Origin: Nymphaea colorata
Taxonomy: Eukaryota; Streptophyta; Magnoliopsida; Nymphaeales; Nymphaeaceae
Assembly (NCBI RefSeq): GCF_008831285.2
Contig: NC_045146.1
Span: 6,212,972-6,276,971, forward strand
Direction of reading: 5' to 3'
Length of the DNA stretch: 64,000 bases
Under the pieces are notes generated by a model that ran no database searches, was not told the origin of the DNA, and saw nothing but the letters and a program-made list of their open reading frames with translations. The translations under genes were made by a program, and so were the position numbers. Shown here one piece after another: positions 21,106 through 32,889 of this stretch. Every line of letters starts with the position of its first letter. Within the stretch, counting starts at the first letter, position 1.

Positions 21106-22990
21106 CCATGCCTCTTACCTGAGAAGCACGGAGAGCACACCTCCATCTGCCGAACTGGCTTTATTCGTTGGGCTTGTCAACCGCCCAATCTATGGAAAGA
21201 GGTCAACCTTCTTCCACTTTCGTGCCACTATCGCCAACCTTGTCTCTCCCTTCAAAAATTTGAAGTTTGTTGGCAGTTCTAGTAGGATCAGTCCATCCCC
21301 ACTCCTCACTTTTGGTTAACCCTAACAAGCAAGCTACGAATTTGAGGTTGTAGAGGCTGAATTATAGTTTCAAAACCTTAACATGAGCTGAAATATATTT
21401 TTTCAAATTTTGTGGATAGACGAAACTAAAATTTTCAAAATTTACATAAAATTTTAATTTAGATCACCTTGCCTTCCTTTCTTATGTGTATATTCACAGC
21501 AGCTACCTTGCGTCAATCATGTGAGCCGGGTCGGGCGCGCCTGTTCCAAATTTCGATGGGAAGTTCTGGTATGCGAGCCGAAAGTCGGACCGTGGACGCG
21601 GCTTCTACTTTAACATTTCTAGGTGGGCCGACGGCTCAGCAGTTTTTGTAATGATTCGACATGCTATTCATCCTTGTTATTTTCTTAATGGTATTATACA
21701 ATTTTATTATAAAAAAGTTGAAAACAGTTTTCATCAAGGAACTCAATTTTATAGAGACGAATTTGTCAATCATCGCAAGTCGGGACGAATATGTCAATAA
21801 CACACAACACAACATAAGAGATGGATAAAGAAAACTGAACTTTTTGAATAAAGTATTCTTTTCGAAAGCAATATCGGTCACCGTTCAATGCGTGGCGTGT
21901 TCGCCATCCGTTGCTTGCAGAGAAAAAACCGAATTCCTTTCTCTCCCCTCTTGTGATCTTGCTTCTCACTTCATGCATTATTTTCTTAGATTATTTATCA
22001 CTACATTTGTGCCATCCACCGATCCACGTATCACGCTTTTGTAATGTGGCAAGCTTTTCTTTTTTGTTATTTTGCTTTGCATTAATCCAAAACAGAAAAC
22101 ATAATTACGATAAAATTACGCAAGTGTCCTTTGAAAGAGAAAGATCAAAATATTTAGATTTTTGGGACCCTCACATTTTTAAGATATTCAAAATTTTACT
22201 TATAAATTATAAAGTTTATAGTTGAACCTATATAAAAAAAATTATAGTTTAACTTTTGTTAAAATTTTGAATCTATATTTCTCGTGTTAAAATTTTAAAA
22301 CTATATTCTAACCTCTGCTATAAAAAATTTCTAATACTAACAAAACAACTATCTCCTTTGCAGGGTCAACTTAATAATTGTCAACCAAGTTTAGGTAATG
22401 ATGAAATTAATATTAATAGTGCAAACGTTAGGATGATGTTATCAAATAAGATTAGGTAAAGATACAACAAATTATCTATAAGGCAATATTGTTTTCCAAA
22501 AACAACCTAACTAACATAAATAAAGGGCACCCTATTTCTTTAGTGCATTTAAATTGAAGCACATTCCTTGTGACATCTTTGCACGAATTTCATTTAAACT
22601 TTTTATCTACTTGCAAACAACCGCTTAACATTTATAATGACTATAAATCTCATTGACTTTATAAAATAATTCACAAACACGTGACAATGGAAAATGCCAA
22701 AACTATATCCTAAAAGATTGCATTACCTTTAATAGATAAAGGTAACTTCTTCCACAAATTTTACAAATCATATTCTAAGTCAAATTTTCAACAATTTGAC
22801 ATCTGTCACGCATTCTCTCACAAAAACTCTTTGTTATCAAGTTGCTGCTTTATAGGAGTAGAGTGGCCTTCTTTAGATGTACTAATTTTTTTATTCATGA
22901 AGTGTGTCGTTGTGAATTATTTTATAAACTTAAGTTGTTATCAACAATTTTAAATATTTCAAAAGTTGAGCCGTTTATCTGTAAAATGGT
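21106..22990. other. Non-coding stretch, no recognisable gene
   Basis: No frame shows family motifs. 21380-21465 and 22200-22330 are AT-rich, with repeated AAATTTTGAA/TTAAAATTTT words resembling the dispersed repeat at 14860-15012. The remainder up to the DUF599 gene is upstream intergenic DNA. Confidence 0.6.
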
Positions 22991-22994
22991 TCTT

Positions 22995-23002
22995 TATAAA
23001 AG
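22995..23002 (+). promoter_or_regulatory. Candidate TATA box of the DUF599 gene
   Basis: TATAAAAG lies 165 bp upstream of the chosen ATG, followed at about 23020-23032 by GTGTGACGTGAG, which holds a TGACGT core (bZIP/TGA-type site). Position and form fit a plant promoter; no transcript evidence is available here. Confidence 0.45.
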
Positions 23003-23166
23003 AAAATAGATTAACTGATGCGTGTGACGTGAGTTGCTTAAAACAGCTTTTGCTTCTGGCGAAACATCTCTGCTCTCATTATTAATCAAGGAAAGGAAGA
23101 GGAGGAAACGCAAACTGAAAGGGGGTGATGGGAGTTTGCGCAGGATGAAAAGAAAGAGGAGCGGCG

Positions 23167-23343
23167 ATGGTGATGGAGATCAAGGAGTTGCTGGATGTGG
23201 TCTTGGTACCATCGAGCCTGACCCTCATGTTTGGTTACCATCTCCTTCTCCTCTACCGAGTGCTGCGATGGCCGGAGACAACGGTGATTGGATACGAGAA
23301 TCACAATAAGAAGGCCTGGGTAGAAAGAATGCTGCAGGTACTG

Positions 23344-23383
<40 letters not shown>

Positions 23384-24706
23384 CCTCCCTCCCTGAATAA
23401 ACATGAACAGAGAGGCATAGTCTCATGAATTAGGCTGGCTCAAGAGAAAATCTTATATTAGGTAGATCTTGTTTCGTAGACATATTCTATTGCAAGAGAA
23501 TCTGCATATACTGTGTTATCCAACGGAGAACGTTCGATGCCTTGCCCTCTTTTAGTTCCCGATCTCTGTCTCGTCCAAAATGGAATGATGGAGTGATCAT
23601 TTCCATTTCACATTTATGTCTCAATAGAAGGGAGGCAGGAGTTGATGTTCAAAGTTTACGACAGTAGAGATCACATGGGTACGTTTAAAATCTTCAAAGA
23701 AGACTTAAAAGGACATAAAGCACATCTTCACAAAATGGATAGGTACACAAGTACAGCCGAACATGTCCATAACTGGTTTCACACCATCATCTTCCTGAAT
23801 GATGAAAATTGAATACTCACTTAGCTTACAGGGGAAAGAAAAGTTCAAAAACTCAATTAAATTGATAAGCTATCGTAAGCCAGACTTTTCGTAGGAATCT
23901 TGGTTTAATAAGCAACTCTCGGGCACATTTTATTTTCAGTTTAGCTAGCCTTTGATAATATCACGAACAAAAGTACTACAATAATACGACATATATCACC
24001 TTTAATCTCTTGTTACATAAAAATGATGTTTGATGTTTCAACATCTAATGTTGATGCCGATTGGCTGCAGAGGGGCGCTGGTGATTGCAGCATGGCTCTG
24101 GATGTGCTCTCAAGCAACTTATCCGCAGCAACATACCTAGCATCGATCTCTATTGCACTTAGCTCTCTAATAGGCACCTGGATAGGCAGCACCTCCTCTT
24201 CAAATATTTTCAGAAGCAGTGTGATCTATGGGGATGTAACTCCCTCCACAACCAGCGTGAAATATGTGACTCTCCTTGCCTTCTTCCTCCTTGCGTTCAC
24301 CTTCTTCGTTCAGTCTGCTCGGCACTTCGTTCATGCCAACTTTCTCATCAGCACGCCGGACTGCGAAATTCCGGTCGGATACGTTCAGCGAGCTGTTATC
24401 AGGGGAGGCAATTTCTGGTCTCTAGGCCTCAGGGCTCTCTACTTTGCTACCACGTTGCTACTCTGGATCTTTGGTCCAATCCCCATGTTTGTGGGCTCAA
24501 TTTGCATGGTGGCCATGATGCATTTCTTAGACACTAATTCAACACCCCTGCTACAATTTGGGTCGTCTAAGGAAGGCAAAGCTCTGAGCCAGAGGCAACG
24601 GCAGCGCCGACTTCACCGCCATGATATGCCACAGATGGATCCTAGCAGCCAGTTAGTTTCTACGATGCAGTATACAGATGCGATGCAGATCACGGCCACC
24701 ACATGA
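23167..24706 (+). CDS. DUF599 family membrane protein (two exons)
   Basis: Exon 1 is 23167-23337, the intron 23338-24070 (CAG|GTACTG ... GGCTGCAG|AGG) and exon 2 24071-24706, phase 0, giving 268 residues. The protein is a multi-pass membrane protein of the plant DUF599 family, biochemical role unknown. Exon 1 has helix 1 ('LDVVLVPSSLTLMFGYHLLL') and the family motif around 'TVIGYENHNKKAWVERM'. Exon 2 has helix 2 ('AATYLASISIALSSLIGTW'), helix 3 ('VKYVTLLAFFLLAFTFFVQS' then ARHFVHANFLI), helix 4 ('LGLRALYFATTLLLWIFGPI') and an adjacent hydrophobic stretch. The Gln-rich tail after about residue 220 is likely cytosolic. Without splicing, the exon 2 frame would begin at 24023, but the residues before 24071 do not fit the family. 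The frame is intact, so the gene is probably functional. Neighbours are transposons on both sides. Confidence 0.88.
23346..23394 (+). repeat. CT microsatellite plus CCCT run inside the DUF599 intron
   Basis: About 17 CT units followed by about four CCCT units start 8 bases after the 5' splice site. The tract is variable by nature and adjoins the donor. Confidence 0.95.
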
Positions 24707-25120
24707 TCAGGGTTTGGATGATCTGCCTGAATTCAGTTGTCTATATGGATATTGAATCAAAGCATTTCAATTGGTAATCACTTTATGTGATGGATTTTTA
24801 AACATTATTAGGTAAAACCGAAGGAACTGAAGTTGATCTTTAAATTTAGGAACGGAAAATGAAGAAGCGATTCCTCTTTAAAAGGAAAAAGTTCTTGAAC
24901 TTTAGTACTACAACATTATTCATGGATTGCATTTCTACAATTTTTATTGTAAAAAGCGTTGAATGAAAACCTGGATGGTTTGGAACCCTGAGAATGAGAT
25001 CAAGTTCTGTACGCTACCCCCGTGTGCATAACAAACATACACTGAGGGTGGACTTTACTACCACCATTATGCATATACTTCAATGTCCTAGTATACAACG
25101 AACATCCTTAACCTTATTGC
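24707..25120. other. 3' flank of DUF599 gene
   Basis: Probable 3' UTR and intergenic DNA. There is no further coding signal and no unambiguous AATAAA. Confidence 0.5.
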
Positions 25121-25277
25121 TATCTCATACCTATTATCTCATTCCTTTTTCCGTTATCTCATATTCCTGTCACTATCTCATACCCATAGCATCTGTGATA
25201 ATGAAAAGAGGTGGTATGAGATAATGATGTGGGACATGAGATTGCAACATGGGATATGAGATAATGATTATGAGATA
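25121..25277. repeat. Clustered TATCTCAT / ATGAGATA inverted motifs
   Basis: Four TATCTCAT octamers (25121, about 25135, about 25155, about 25173) face ATGAGATA-type octamers (25216, a near copy at 25236, 25256, 25270) across a centre near 25200. The two halves can pair imperfectly. It could be a small fold-back/MITE; no terminal repeats or target duplication were recognised. Confidence 0.55.
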
Positions 25278-26179
25278 ACGACATGAGTGCGATAAAAAAA
25301 CAAAGGCATTTTTTTGCCACTCAAAAGAGTATATTGCTCATAATGATCGGCATATATGAACTGACACAATCATTAGGTCTAAACTTTATCGACTTTTTTC
25401 AGTTTTTTTTTGTCCTCATAAAAGTTCTCTTTTTCTATTAATAAGGGGCATTTTTTTCATTAAGATATTGGCATATGAAAATTTCATGCATGTTGGTGGC
25501 GTATATAACCCGCTTCGCTGGAGAACATCAGTTATTCTTGTCTGCGGCCCCTGCCTTAGGGTGTATGTCTGTAGGATTGACCTGCCAATGCCTAATCTTG
25601 ATTGAATGTTTGACGCAAATCTATGACCAAATCCAATTTGATTCTGCCACTACATTAAAATTTAATAACAAATTTGGCAGTCCATCTACTCGCTCGATCT
25701 GTCTTCTAACAAAGCCATGATGGCATCCACACCATTCTGTCAAACTTCCAGGCTTCCTCCAACACCTTCCCAAATTTGCTCCAATCACACACTTGTCCTA
25801 ATGTTTCCTAAGCTCCAAATAATTAGACAAAATGAGATTTTTCAGACCCTCGAACTCCCAAATCCTCTTTTCAAGCATTGACAGCTGAACCATGCTTTCA
25901 GCTCCCTACTTACATTAGGGTGTGGGCATTTCCTCTTTCTAAACCTATGAACAAAAACATCCATAGGTTGGCAGCAAACTCGCATGTAAATAGAATGCAT
26001 TAATTTATTTCCTCCTCCTGATGGTAAGAGTTGTTTCTTCCTCTTGATGACAAATAAAACATAAGTTTGCAATCTAGTAGCCTTTCTTCTCCCATCCATC
26101 CAGCATGGGGAATGCTTAAAGGAAGCAACAAAACAAAGCGACAAGATTTCTAGTGGCAATCATTTTGCCGTATCCCCTT
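25278..26179. other. Anonymous stretch
   Basis: The minus strand at 25842-26159 holds a 105-residue frame with Cys/His-rich words but no recognised domain. It could be an old non-LTR or pseudogene remnant. Nothing else stands out. Confidence 0.3.
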
Positions 26180-26182
26180 CCT

Positions 26183-27400
26183 CTACTCCTTTCTCAATTT
26201 CATTCTCACTTTATTCCAGGGATATGCTGGAAAAGGCAGCCAGCTCGCATGCAAATAATATCTTGTTTTTGTTGCATAAATATTTTTTTGTAGCAATTTC
26301 CATACCCAATAAATATGCAGGCTTGAGATCGGGGGGTAAACATGGACTTGTGATAGTCTCTCATAAAGGGATAGATCGTGCATCAAAAACTCTCATGTAA
26401 TCATATCTAGAATTTTCACCAATCAACTTTGCATAAGGAGTTTTATGTTGTAAATCCACCAATATTAATCATGTGAATGGCAGTTTTAAAAACGTCCATC
26501 CAAAAAAATGCTTTGGTGAACTGGCATGAGCAAGTATGCTTAAACCAATTTTCATTACCTGACGATGTTTTTTCTCCACTATCCCATTTTGTTGAGAGGT
26601 GTGAGAACAAGTGAGTCATCATTGAAGGGAAGCAAGAAAATCAGAAAGCCTTTTACTTATGAATTCCCCTCTATTGTAGCTACGAAATTTTTTTACCTTG
26701 TTTAATTTCTAACTGACTTTTAACAACTTTTTGCAATTGATAGCATTTGAAGGTGTTGGATTTCTTTGCAAGAGGAAAAACCCTTGAAACTGGGAAAAAT
26801 GTTCCACTTAACAAATAGTACTATAATTTGTCTTGATAATTAAAGGCATGAAGCAGCCCTCCAAAAGTCAACCATTAACGAAGTCAAGAGGTTGAGTAGC
26901 ATGAAATTCTGACTTTGTGAAAGACAAGTGGTGCATCTTGGCCAACAACACAAGCTGAACTAAATTCCATTTGACTCTTGCCATGAACGGAAACTAAATT
27001 TTCATCTTGTAGTCTATACCAAATTTGATTAAGTGAGTGCCCTTAACAGTAATGGCCAAACATCAACAGTTAAACAAGGATGCTTAAAAACAATAACTAA
27101 ATGGTTGGTGTCATCTTGGAAGCCTTTATTTGTCAACCAGAAAGTGGAAACTCCAGAAGCATCACCATGGTTGTTGGTGGGTACTGATGACTAGACATAT
27201 AGTCCTTTCTTATTTGGTCATGCGTAAAGAATCTGCCCCATCAGAAAGCTCTTATGAGACCATTAGGTGAAACTCAAACATGCATGACTTACTTTTGTGA
27301 ATTTTGAAGCAGACATCAGTTCTAAACATTAGCCACATGTAAAGCTTGCTTGAAATATAAAGGACCAGATTTTGAAGGCAATTCAATATTTCCAATGTTG
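26183..27400 (-). pseudogene. Copia integrase region (truncated element)
   Basis: Minus-strand pieces: 'FKCYQLQKVVKSQLEIKQGK', then the QQNGxxERKHR region in damaged form (about 26560-26600), 'LSILAHASSPKHFFGWTFLK', 'KTPYAKLIG' and 'ACIFIGYGNCYKKIF', the copia integrase C-terminal 'CVFLGY' motif. The frame changes several times. The conserved Glu of the catalytic triad could not be confirmed. Confidence 0.75.
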
Positions 27401-27421
27401 CTAATTGACATTTGGGCATGG

Positions 27422-28253
27422 TTACCAACAGTAGCTGAGTGGGCAAGTACCTTTCATAGCATGATCTAAGGATGTAAAATGGTGTGTGGCCCCTATATCG
27501 GGGTACCACTCAGTGTTGGTATTGGAATGATCTTCAACATTGTTTGAGTCAACATCATTACTAGATTGAATATTATTGTTGTTAGTGGAGAGAGCCATAG
27601 CCACGAATGCCCTGAGATATCAACATATCATATAACTTAGTAAACGTTGGACGTTGTTTACCTTTAATAACATATGTAATACAAGATTCATAATCACTTG
27701 GCAATCCATTTAATTGATAAATCACCATATTTAGGATTAAAGACTTGATGATTTACTTCACACAAGGATTCATTTGAAAATTTAACATGGACGAGATACT
27801 CAACCATATTTTATCATGCTTTTTGACATTTTGTAACTCACGTTTTAAGTGAACTCATATTATTTGTGAGGCAAGTTGTTCTAACATCAAACAAGCACAA
27901 GCTACAAAGATATAAACGAGTTGGTCGAGAATCAGTACCGTGAATGTCATCCTGATCCAACTAAGGGCTAACTAATCAGCCATTTTCCACACAACATATT
28001 CAGGACTGGACTTGTTTTTATCATCACCAGTTTACTTAGATGGAGAGGGGAAATAATCCATCAACATACCTCAAGAGGTCTTGACTCATCATCACACTTT
28101 TTAGCTAAGAGCACCATCATAAGTAGTTTATTTGATCTAGTTTTATGGACACCAAAGTGGAGAAAGCATTCCATTGCATAACCGGATCGATAGGAAGAAC
28201 TGGTGTGGAGGAGGAAGACGATCCCATAATGGAGAAGTGTTCACCGGCCATAG
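27422..28253 (-). pseudogene. Copia gag and protease (truncated element)
   Basis: Gag starts at ATG 28251-28253 ('MAGEHFSIMGSSSS', then 'AFSTLVSIKLDQINYL' followed by a stop), the copia Gag opening. Later pieces include 'VIYQLNGLPSDYESCITYVI' and 'TFTKLYDMLISQG'. The frame then shifts to a Ser/Asn-rich linker and the protease motif 'TEWYPDIGATHHFTSLDHAM', where the catalytic triad D-S/T-G-A has become D-I-G-A. Confidence 0.85.
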
Positions 28254-28268
28254 AAGGCACTGATACCA

Positions 28269-28649
28269 AGACAAAATTCAAGTAAAAGGAGAGAAAATAC
28301 ACAAAACGAGTTTACACGGTCCAGCTAAAGAACCCTATATCCATGGTGGAGAGAGCTTTCTTTAACTTAATGCACTTCTGAAACCTTTTTCTCAAAAGAT
28401 ATTATTAAGAGAGGAGCCTCCTTTTTATTGATAAGTCAAGGCAGAGCTTTACATTTGCATTCCAATGGTAATGGATTACAATTACATCGGTTAAAATTTG
28501 CAGCTACTGCAGTTTCTTTAGATAGAGACAATAGCTTTTTATATTGCCTTTTAGTATGACAACTTATGCTTAGTTACCTTTGCCTCCAAGATTTGCACCT
28601 GCTTTTCATCATTGATTTTAGCCGGCTGATTACCATATCTCATCCAACA
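28269..28649 (-). repeat. 5' LTR of truncated copia element
   Basis: About 381 bp between the PBS and a TGTTGGATGAGATATGG minus-strand start (28649 downward), which is a typical LTR 5' end. No second copy is found in the window, so the internal boundary rests on the PBS alone. Confidence 0.75.
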
Positions 28650-29360
28650 TTAGTTGGTCTCTACCTTCCCTCAACCAAGATTGCTTTGTATTTTATTGCA
28701 CCAGCTGATCCCTAAACTTAATATGAAATCAAAATTTAAGATTTCTAAATTTGAGAAAGGTAAACTATCTGCTACTTATCTTCCAAAATCTCACACTGCC
28801 CTCATGCACTTGCCAGAAAACACCCCTTTCAATTTTCTCCCAGCCCCGTCTAATCCCCTTCAGAAACCATGAACCTCTACTGCAGTCTTCTCAAAAAAAA
28901 AAAAATGGTTAAGGCCTTAATAAACTTAGTAATCACCAACCTTGGAATGATGAAGACCTGACCATAATATTTGATAGCTTGTGAAATCACATACTCGAGC
29001 AAAGAAATTCTCCTTAAACAACAAAGAATGAAAAATTTCCACATCACCAATTTCTTCTCCATTTAGCCCATCTGTTTCTCTACTAACTCATGGCTTTCTA
29101 TTGGTTCAGCTTGAAGATTGAAGAGAAAAAGCATTGCTTTATTAGGGATCACACTATGCCCCTAAACAATACTTCTACGGTTCTTGAGATCTTGCTAGTT
29201 AGCTTGAAGAGAATAAGCATTGATTTAGCTAGGTTCACACTAAGCTCCAAACAGTAATTCAGCTTTTCTAGTGACCATGTCAAAGCCATCGAGAAAGCAT
29301 TTGCCAATAGCTCATGGGGGCATCAGCAAAGATTCCATTGAGAATGATATTCCTGACAAT
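28650..29360. other. Anonymous stretch
   Basis: No coding motifs are present. There is a short A-run at about 28892-28904 and repeated wording around 29105-29130 and 29190-29240 (GCTTGAAGAGAAWAAGCATTG) suggesting a diverged local duplication of about 100 bp. Confidence 0.5.
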
Positions 29361-29647
29361 TAGGCGTGGGCATCGGGCCAGCGAGATGTACAAAACCCGA
29401 GTCGGAGCCCAGCCTGCCCTAACAAGAGCCGGGTCCGGGCCGGCTTGATGTTTGAAACTCGAGCCAGGGCTCGACCCGGCCCCGGCCCGATCAAGTTATA
29501 ATAAAAAAAATAAATATAAAATATTTTTTAATAATAAAATATATTATTAATAAAAAATAATATTTAAATTTTATTGGGCTCCAGTCGGGCCGAACCGGGC
29601 CGACCTGGGCCCGATCGAAGTGGGTATCTGGCCCGATGCCACCTCTA
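29361..29647. mobile_element. hAT-type MITE, copy 1
   Basis: 287 bp with terminal inverted repeats TAGGCGTGGGCATCGGGCC and, inverted, TAGAGGTGGCATCGGGCC. The ends are GC-rich (CCGGGCC-rich) and the core is AT-rich (about 29500-29575). The flanks CTGACAAT and CTGTTAAT match at 6 of 8 positions, the 8-bp duplication size expected for hAT. A sibling copy is at 30541-30855. Confidence 0.8.
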
Positions 29648-29938
29648 CTGTTAATTATACTTGTTATGAGAGCAGACACTTATACTTGTTATGAGAATGC
29701 CATATACCTGACAGTTCAAGCGATTAGGAATGAATTGTCACTTCCCCAATAGTTTTAGCCATCGGATTGTTGGCGGTTCAGTAGGCATTCGGTGGATGTC
29801 ATCATCAAAGTGCTGCTAGAGCTGTTGAAAAAGCAATTGCCAAAGGCCAACTACTAATATCCCAACAGAACCCAACCGATCGGAAAAATCCATGGGATCT
29901 TAATGTCTTCTACCGTTGGGAAAAGTTGATCTTACGTC

Positions 29939-29940
<2 letters not shown>

Positions 29941-29977
<37 letters not shown>

Positions 29978-29985
29978 GACAGCCA

Positions 29986-30018
<33 letters not shown>

Positions 30019-30028
30019 GGCTGTCGTG
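29941..30028. repeat. AT microsatellite with embedded perfect hairpin
   Basis: A (TA)n run from 29941 leads to CACGACAGCCAATA (29975-29988), a second (TA)n loop of 26 bases, and the exact reverse complement TATTGGCTGTCGTG (30015-30028). Confidence 0.9.
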
Positions 30029-30540
30029 ACTCTAGGTTTTAGTGGAACTTCAAATGAGGGTTTCATCCATCTTCTTGATAGATGTCTAGATCTATTGGGG
30101 ATTTATATGACCTCTGTTCATTGTTGATCCATCATTCCCTCTGTTCCGGCTTGAAGGACCACTTCGTCGTCCTGTATTATCTGCTGAACTATCCAAACGC
30201 ACAAGAGTTATATGACCTCAAGTTGTTTTGAAACTGAATAACATGTCATGCTTGTCAATTTTTGCTTAACTTAGATCTCATTTCATGCTCTAAGTTTCTT
30301 ACTACAGCGGAAATTTAAGTAGTATACATCTCCACACTAAAACCCGTATGACTAGAAAATATTGTCTGTATATGTTTTGATGTATAGATGTTGTTGGTAC
30401 TTGACACGATGTATTAGGGTCATAAAGATGGAATATAAGTTTTATAGGTTTAAAAGGTGTAATGGCAAGCTCTTCTAGCTACAAGTTGCATCAATGCAAA
30501 TGTGGACATTCAGCGCCAGTTAGAGTTGTAAGTAGGTAAG

Positions 30541-30855
30541 TAGGCCTGGGCATTGGGCCGGCCCGGCCGGGCCCAATAGGAGTTGGGCTCCGGCGGCATC
30601 AATGCCCCAAACCGGAGCTCGACCTGACCTGATGCCCGAAACCCAAGCCCGGGCTTGGCTCAACCCGAGCTAGTTAAAATAAAAAAAATATTTTTTAAAT
30701 TATAAAATAAAATTTTTAATATAAAATATGTTTTTAATAATAAAATAAATACTATTAATAAATGAAATAATATTAAAAGCTTATCGAGCCGACCCGAGCG
30801 GGCCTGATACATTATCAGGCTGGGTGCTGCGCACTGGGCCCAATGCCCACCTTTA
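30541..30855. mobile_element. hAT-type MITE, copy 2
   Basis: 315 bp with ends TAGGCCTGGGCATTGGGCC and, inverted, TAAAGGTGGGCATTGGGCC, an AT-rich core like copy 1, and GTTGTAAG immediately after the right end. The same octamer occurs at 30525-30532, separated from the left end by an 8-bp tandem slip (TAGGTAAG). Confidence 0.8.
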
Positions 30856-32010
30856 GTTGTAAGATGAAAATTCAGGAAGATTGTCTTAAGGGGGTGAGAA
30901 TTATGTAAGTAATTATACCATATTATTGAATTTTGTTTGTAAGAGTTGATTAATTTTGAATGCCATCTGTACATGTTTTTCATCATGTTTGTTGGGCATG
31001 GCAAATTTTTGTGGATATTTTCAGTGGTGTCGTAAACAAGAGGGTTCATATGTTGTAAAATAAGAGAACCAAAGTTTTTTTTATCAAAGAACTGAACCAT
31101 GGTCGAAGAGAGATGCATGTGCAAGTACTCGAAGACAAAACTAAAGCTACCTGGAAATGATTGAAAGAATGAGTCATCTGAATACTACTAATATTGTTCA
31201 TGTGAATAGAACATGATAGAAAAACGAGTCTCTCGTCAAATGAGATTGATGTTGGTTGCTGTATTTTGAATTCTGATATCATGTTGAACACTACTCAGAA
31301 CGAAGATGCATGGTGATTGCAGAATTTCTTTCTTGAATATTAATGGGTTAAGCTCTTTTTGTGCCTAAATTCGTTTTTGCGCTTGTATTGATGTAAACCC
31401 TACGTGAATGGCGACCACCATTTTTCACGGTAGCACCATCTAGAGAGTTGATCAGAGTTCTTCATGTCAGCGGCGTTTCATTCTCTCACTTTACGGGATT
31501 TCTCTCCAACTATGATTGAGTGGTATTTTTAATTGCTGAACTGTTACTTCAGAAAAATATTCAGCCATTCACTACAAGGTTCACGTTGTTGGCATTGTAA
31601 AACCTTTAACTAAGAAGCACAAATGCTACTATTCAAACCCAGCATCGACAACTTGCATATATGGTATTCAAACTCAAAATATACGCTTCTCCAAAAGCAG
31701 TTCGGGTTGTACATGCACTGGCTTCAACTCTTGCACACCTAACAAGCAGATCATTTTTTTTTTTAAATAAAAGCAGAAAATATAGATACATTTGCAGCTT
31801 TTCATTGAGGCGGTTCCAACCTTCATAATCTCATTCAAGTTACCGAACGAGAAACGAGTCAAAATGAGAGCATAAAGAGTGTCAACATACTGAATAAAAT
31901 ATCAACTCCACAGTGCTTCTCACTTCAATTGAAAAGAATAATTCATGTCATCTGTACAAGTTAATGAGAGCAACCCCTAATTGGCAACAGTTGAACATGG
32001 TGAACTTTAT
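30856..32010. other. Anonymous stretch
   Basis: Open frames at 30660-31124 and 31046-31291 on the minus strand are long by chance and carry no family motifs. No splice-consistent gene was found. Confidence 0.45.
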
Positions 32011-32418
32011 GCCCTGTTTGGTTGGAGGGAAAGGGAGGGAAAGGAAGGGAGGGAAAGGGAAGGAAAGGAAAGGGAAGGGAAGAGAATGGGAAGGGAAAGG
32101 AATGGAATGGAATGGAAAGGAAAGAGGTGATTAAAAAGCTTGTTTGGGTAGAAAGGAAAGAAAAGGATAGGAAAGACTAAAATCTTCTTCCGTTTCTTCT
32201 TCTAGACGTGGGTCCTCATGGGTATTGTGGGCAAAAAAAACTTTTCATCTTCCTTTCCTTTTCTTTTCCCCTTTCCTTTCCCTTCCCTTGCAGCCAAACA
32301 CACTTTGTCCCTTTCCTTCCCTTTCCCTCCTTTGTAATTAGCCATCCAAACAAAGGAGAGATTGCTCAATCCCTGCCTTTCCCTGTCGTTCCCTCCCTTT
32401 CCCTCCAACCAAACAGGC
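32011..32418. mobile_element. Fold-back MITE with purine/pyrimidine arms
   Basis: 408 bp with terminal inverted repeat GCCCTGTTTGGTTGGAGGGA at the left and its reverse complement TCCCTCCAACCAAACAGGC (one base shorter) at the right. The left arm is almost pure purine (GGGAAAGG words), the right arm almost pure pyrimidine. The GCCTGTTTGG-type end is common in plant MITEs. No convincing target duplication was seen (AACTTTAT against TGTTAATT), so the superfamily is unassigned. Confidence 0.8.
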
Positions 32419-32889
32419 TGTTAATTACAGGATTCACGAGCACCAAATGGCAACAACTATTCTCACCTGTGATGCTCCTTTTGCAGCTTCTTGTCAGATT
32501 TGCTCGGACTGGTTTAGATCATTGTTCCCATATAGATTCCTACGACATCTCTGCATCCATTTGGTTATTAAAGTTCATGACATTTTCTAGACTTTTATTC
32601 ATTCATTTTCATTGAATAGTTCCTCATAGCTCCTATCATGGTTCTATTGAGACCTTCACTTTCGACTGCCACTAATAAGAATTAGGGGTTCTTCTTTTCT
32701 CAAAGAGACAATGAAATAACATTGGCATGTTCCCATGTGCGATGTAAAATTTGAAATTTTTGCAGGATTTTTGCCATCAATGACAAATTTAAATTAAAAA
32801 AACTCAAGTTTTTGGAGTTCAAAAGCTCATTTTGCAGAGAGTTCTGAAGGTTCCAAAAGATTTTAAACCTCCATGTACTAAGCCACAAG

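Larger units (their letters stand above)
26180..28649 (-). mobile_element. Truncated Ty1/copia element (5' half)
   Basis: On the minus strand: LTR 28269-28649, PBS TGGTATCAGTGCC (28256-28268), gag start three bases later, gag, protease, GAG_pre-integrase region and integrase, fading out near 26180. RT, RNase H and the 3' LTR are missing. Many stops and frameshifts are present. Confidence 0.87.

Noticed and set aside
23034-23309. Alternative plus-strand frame overlapping DUF599 exon 1
   Set aside because: Arg/Lys-rich and out of frame with the conserved membrane segments; the exon 1 frame from 23167 fits the family.
32208-32615. 135-residue plus-strand frame rich in Phe, Pro and Ser
   Set aside because: It translates the pyrimidine arm of the fold-back element; low complexity.
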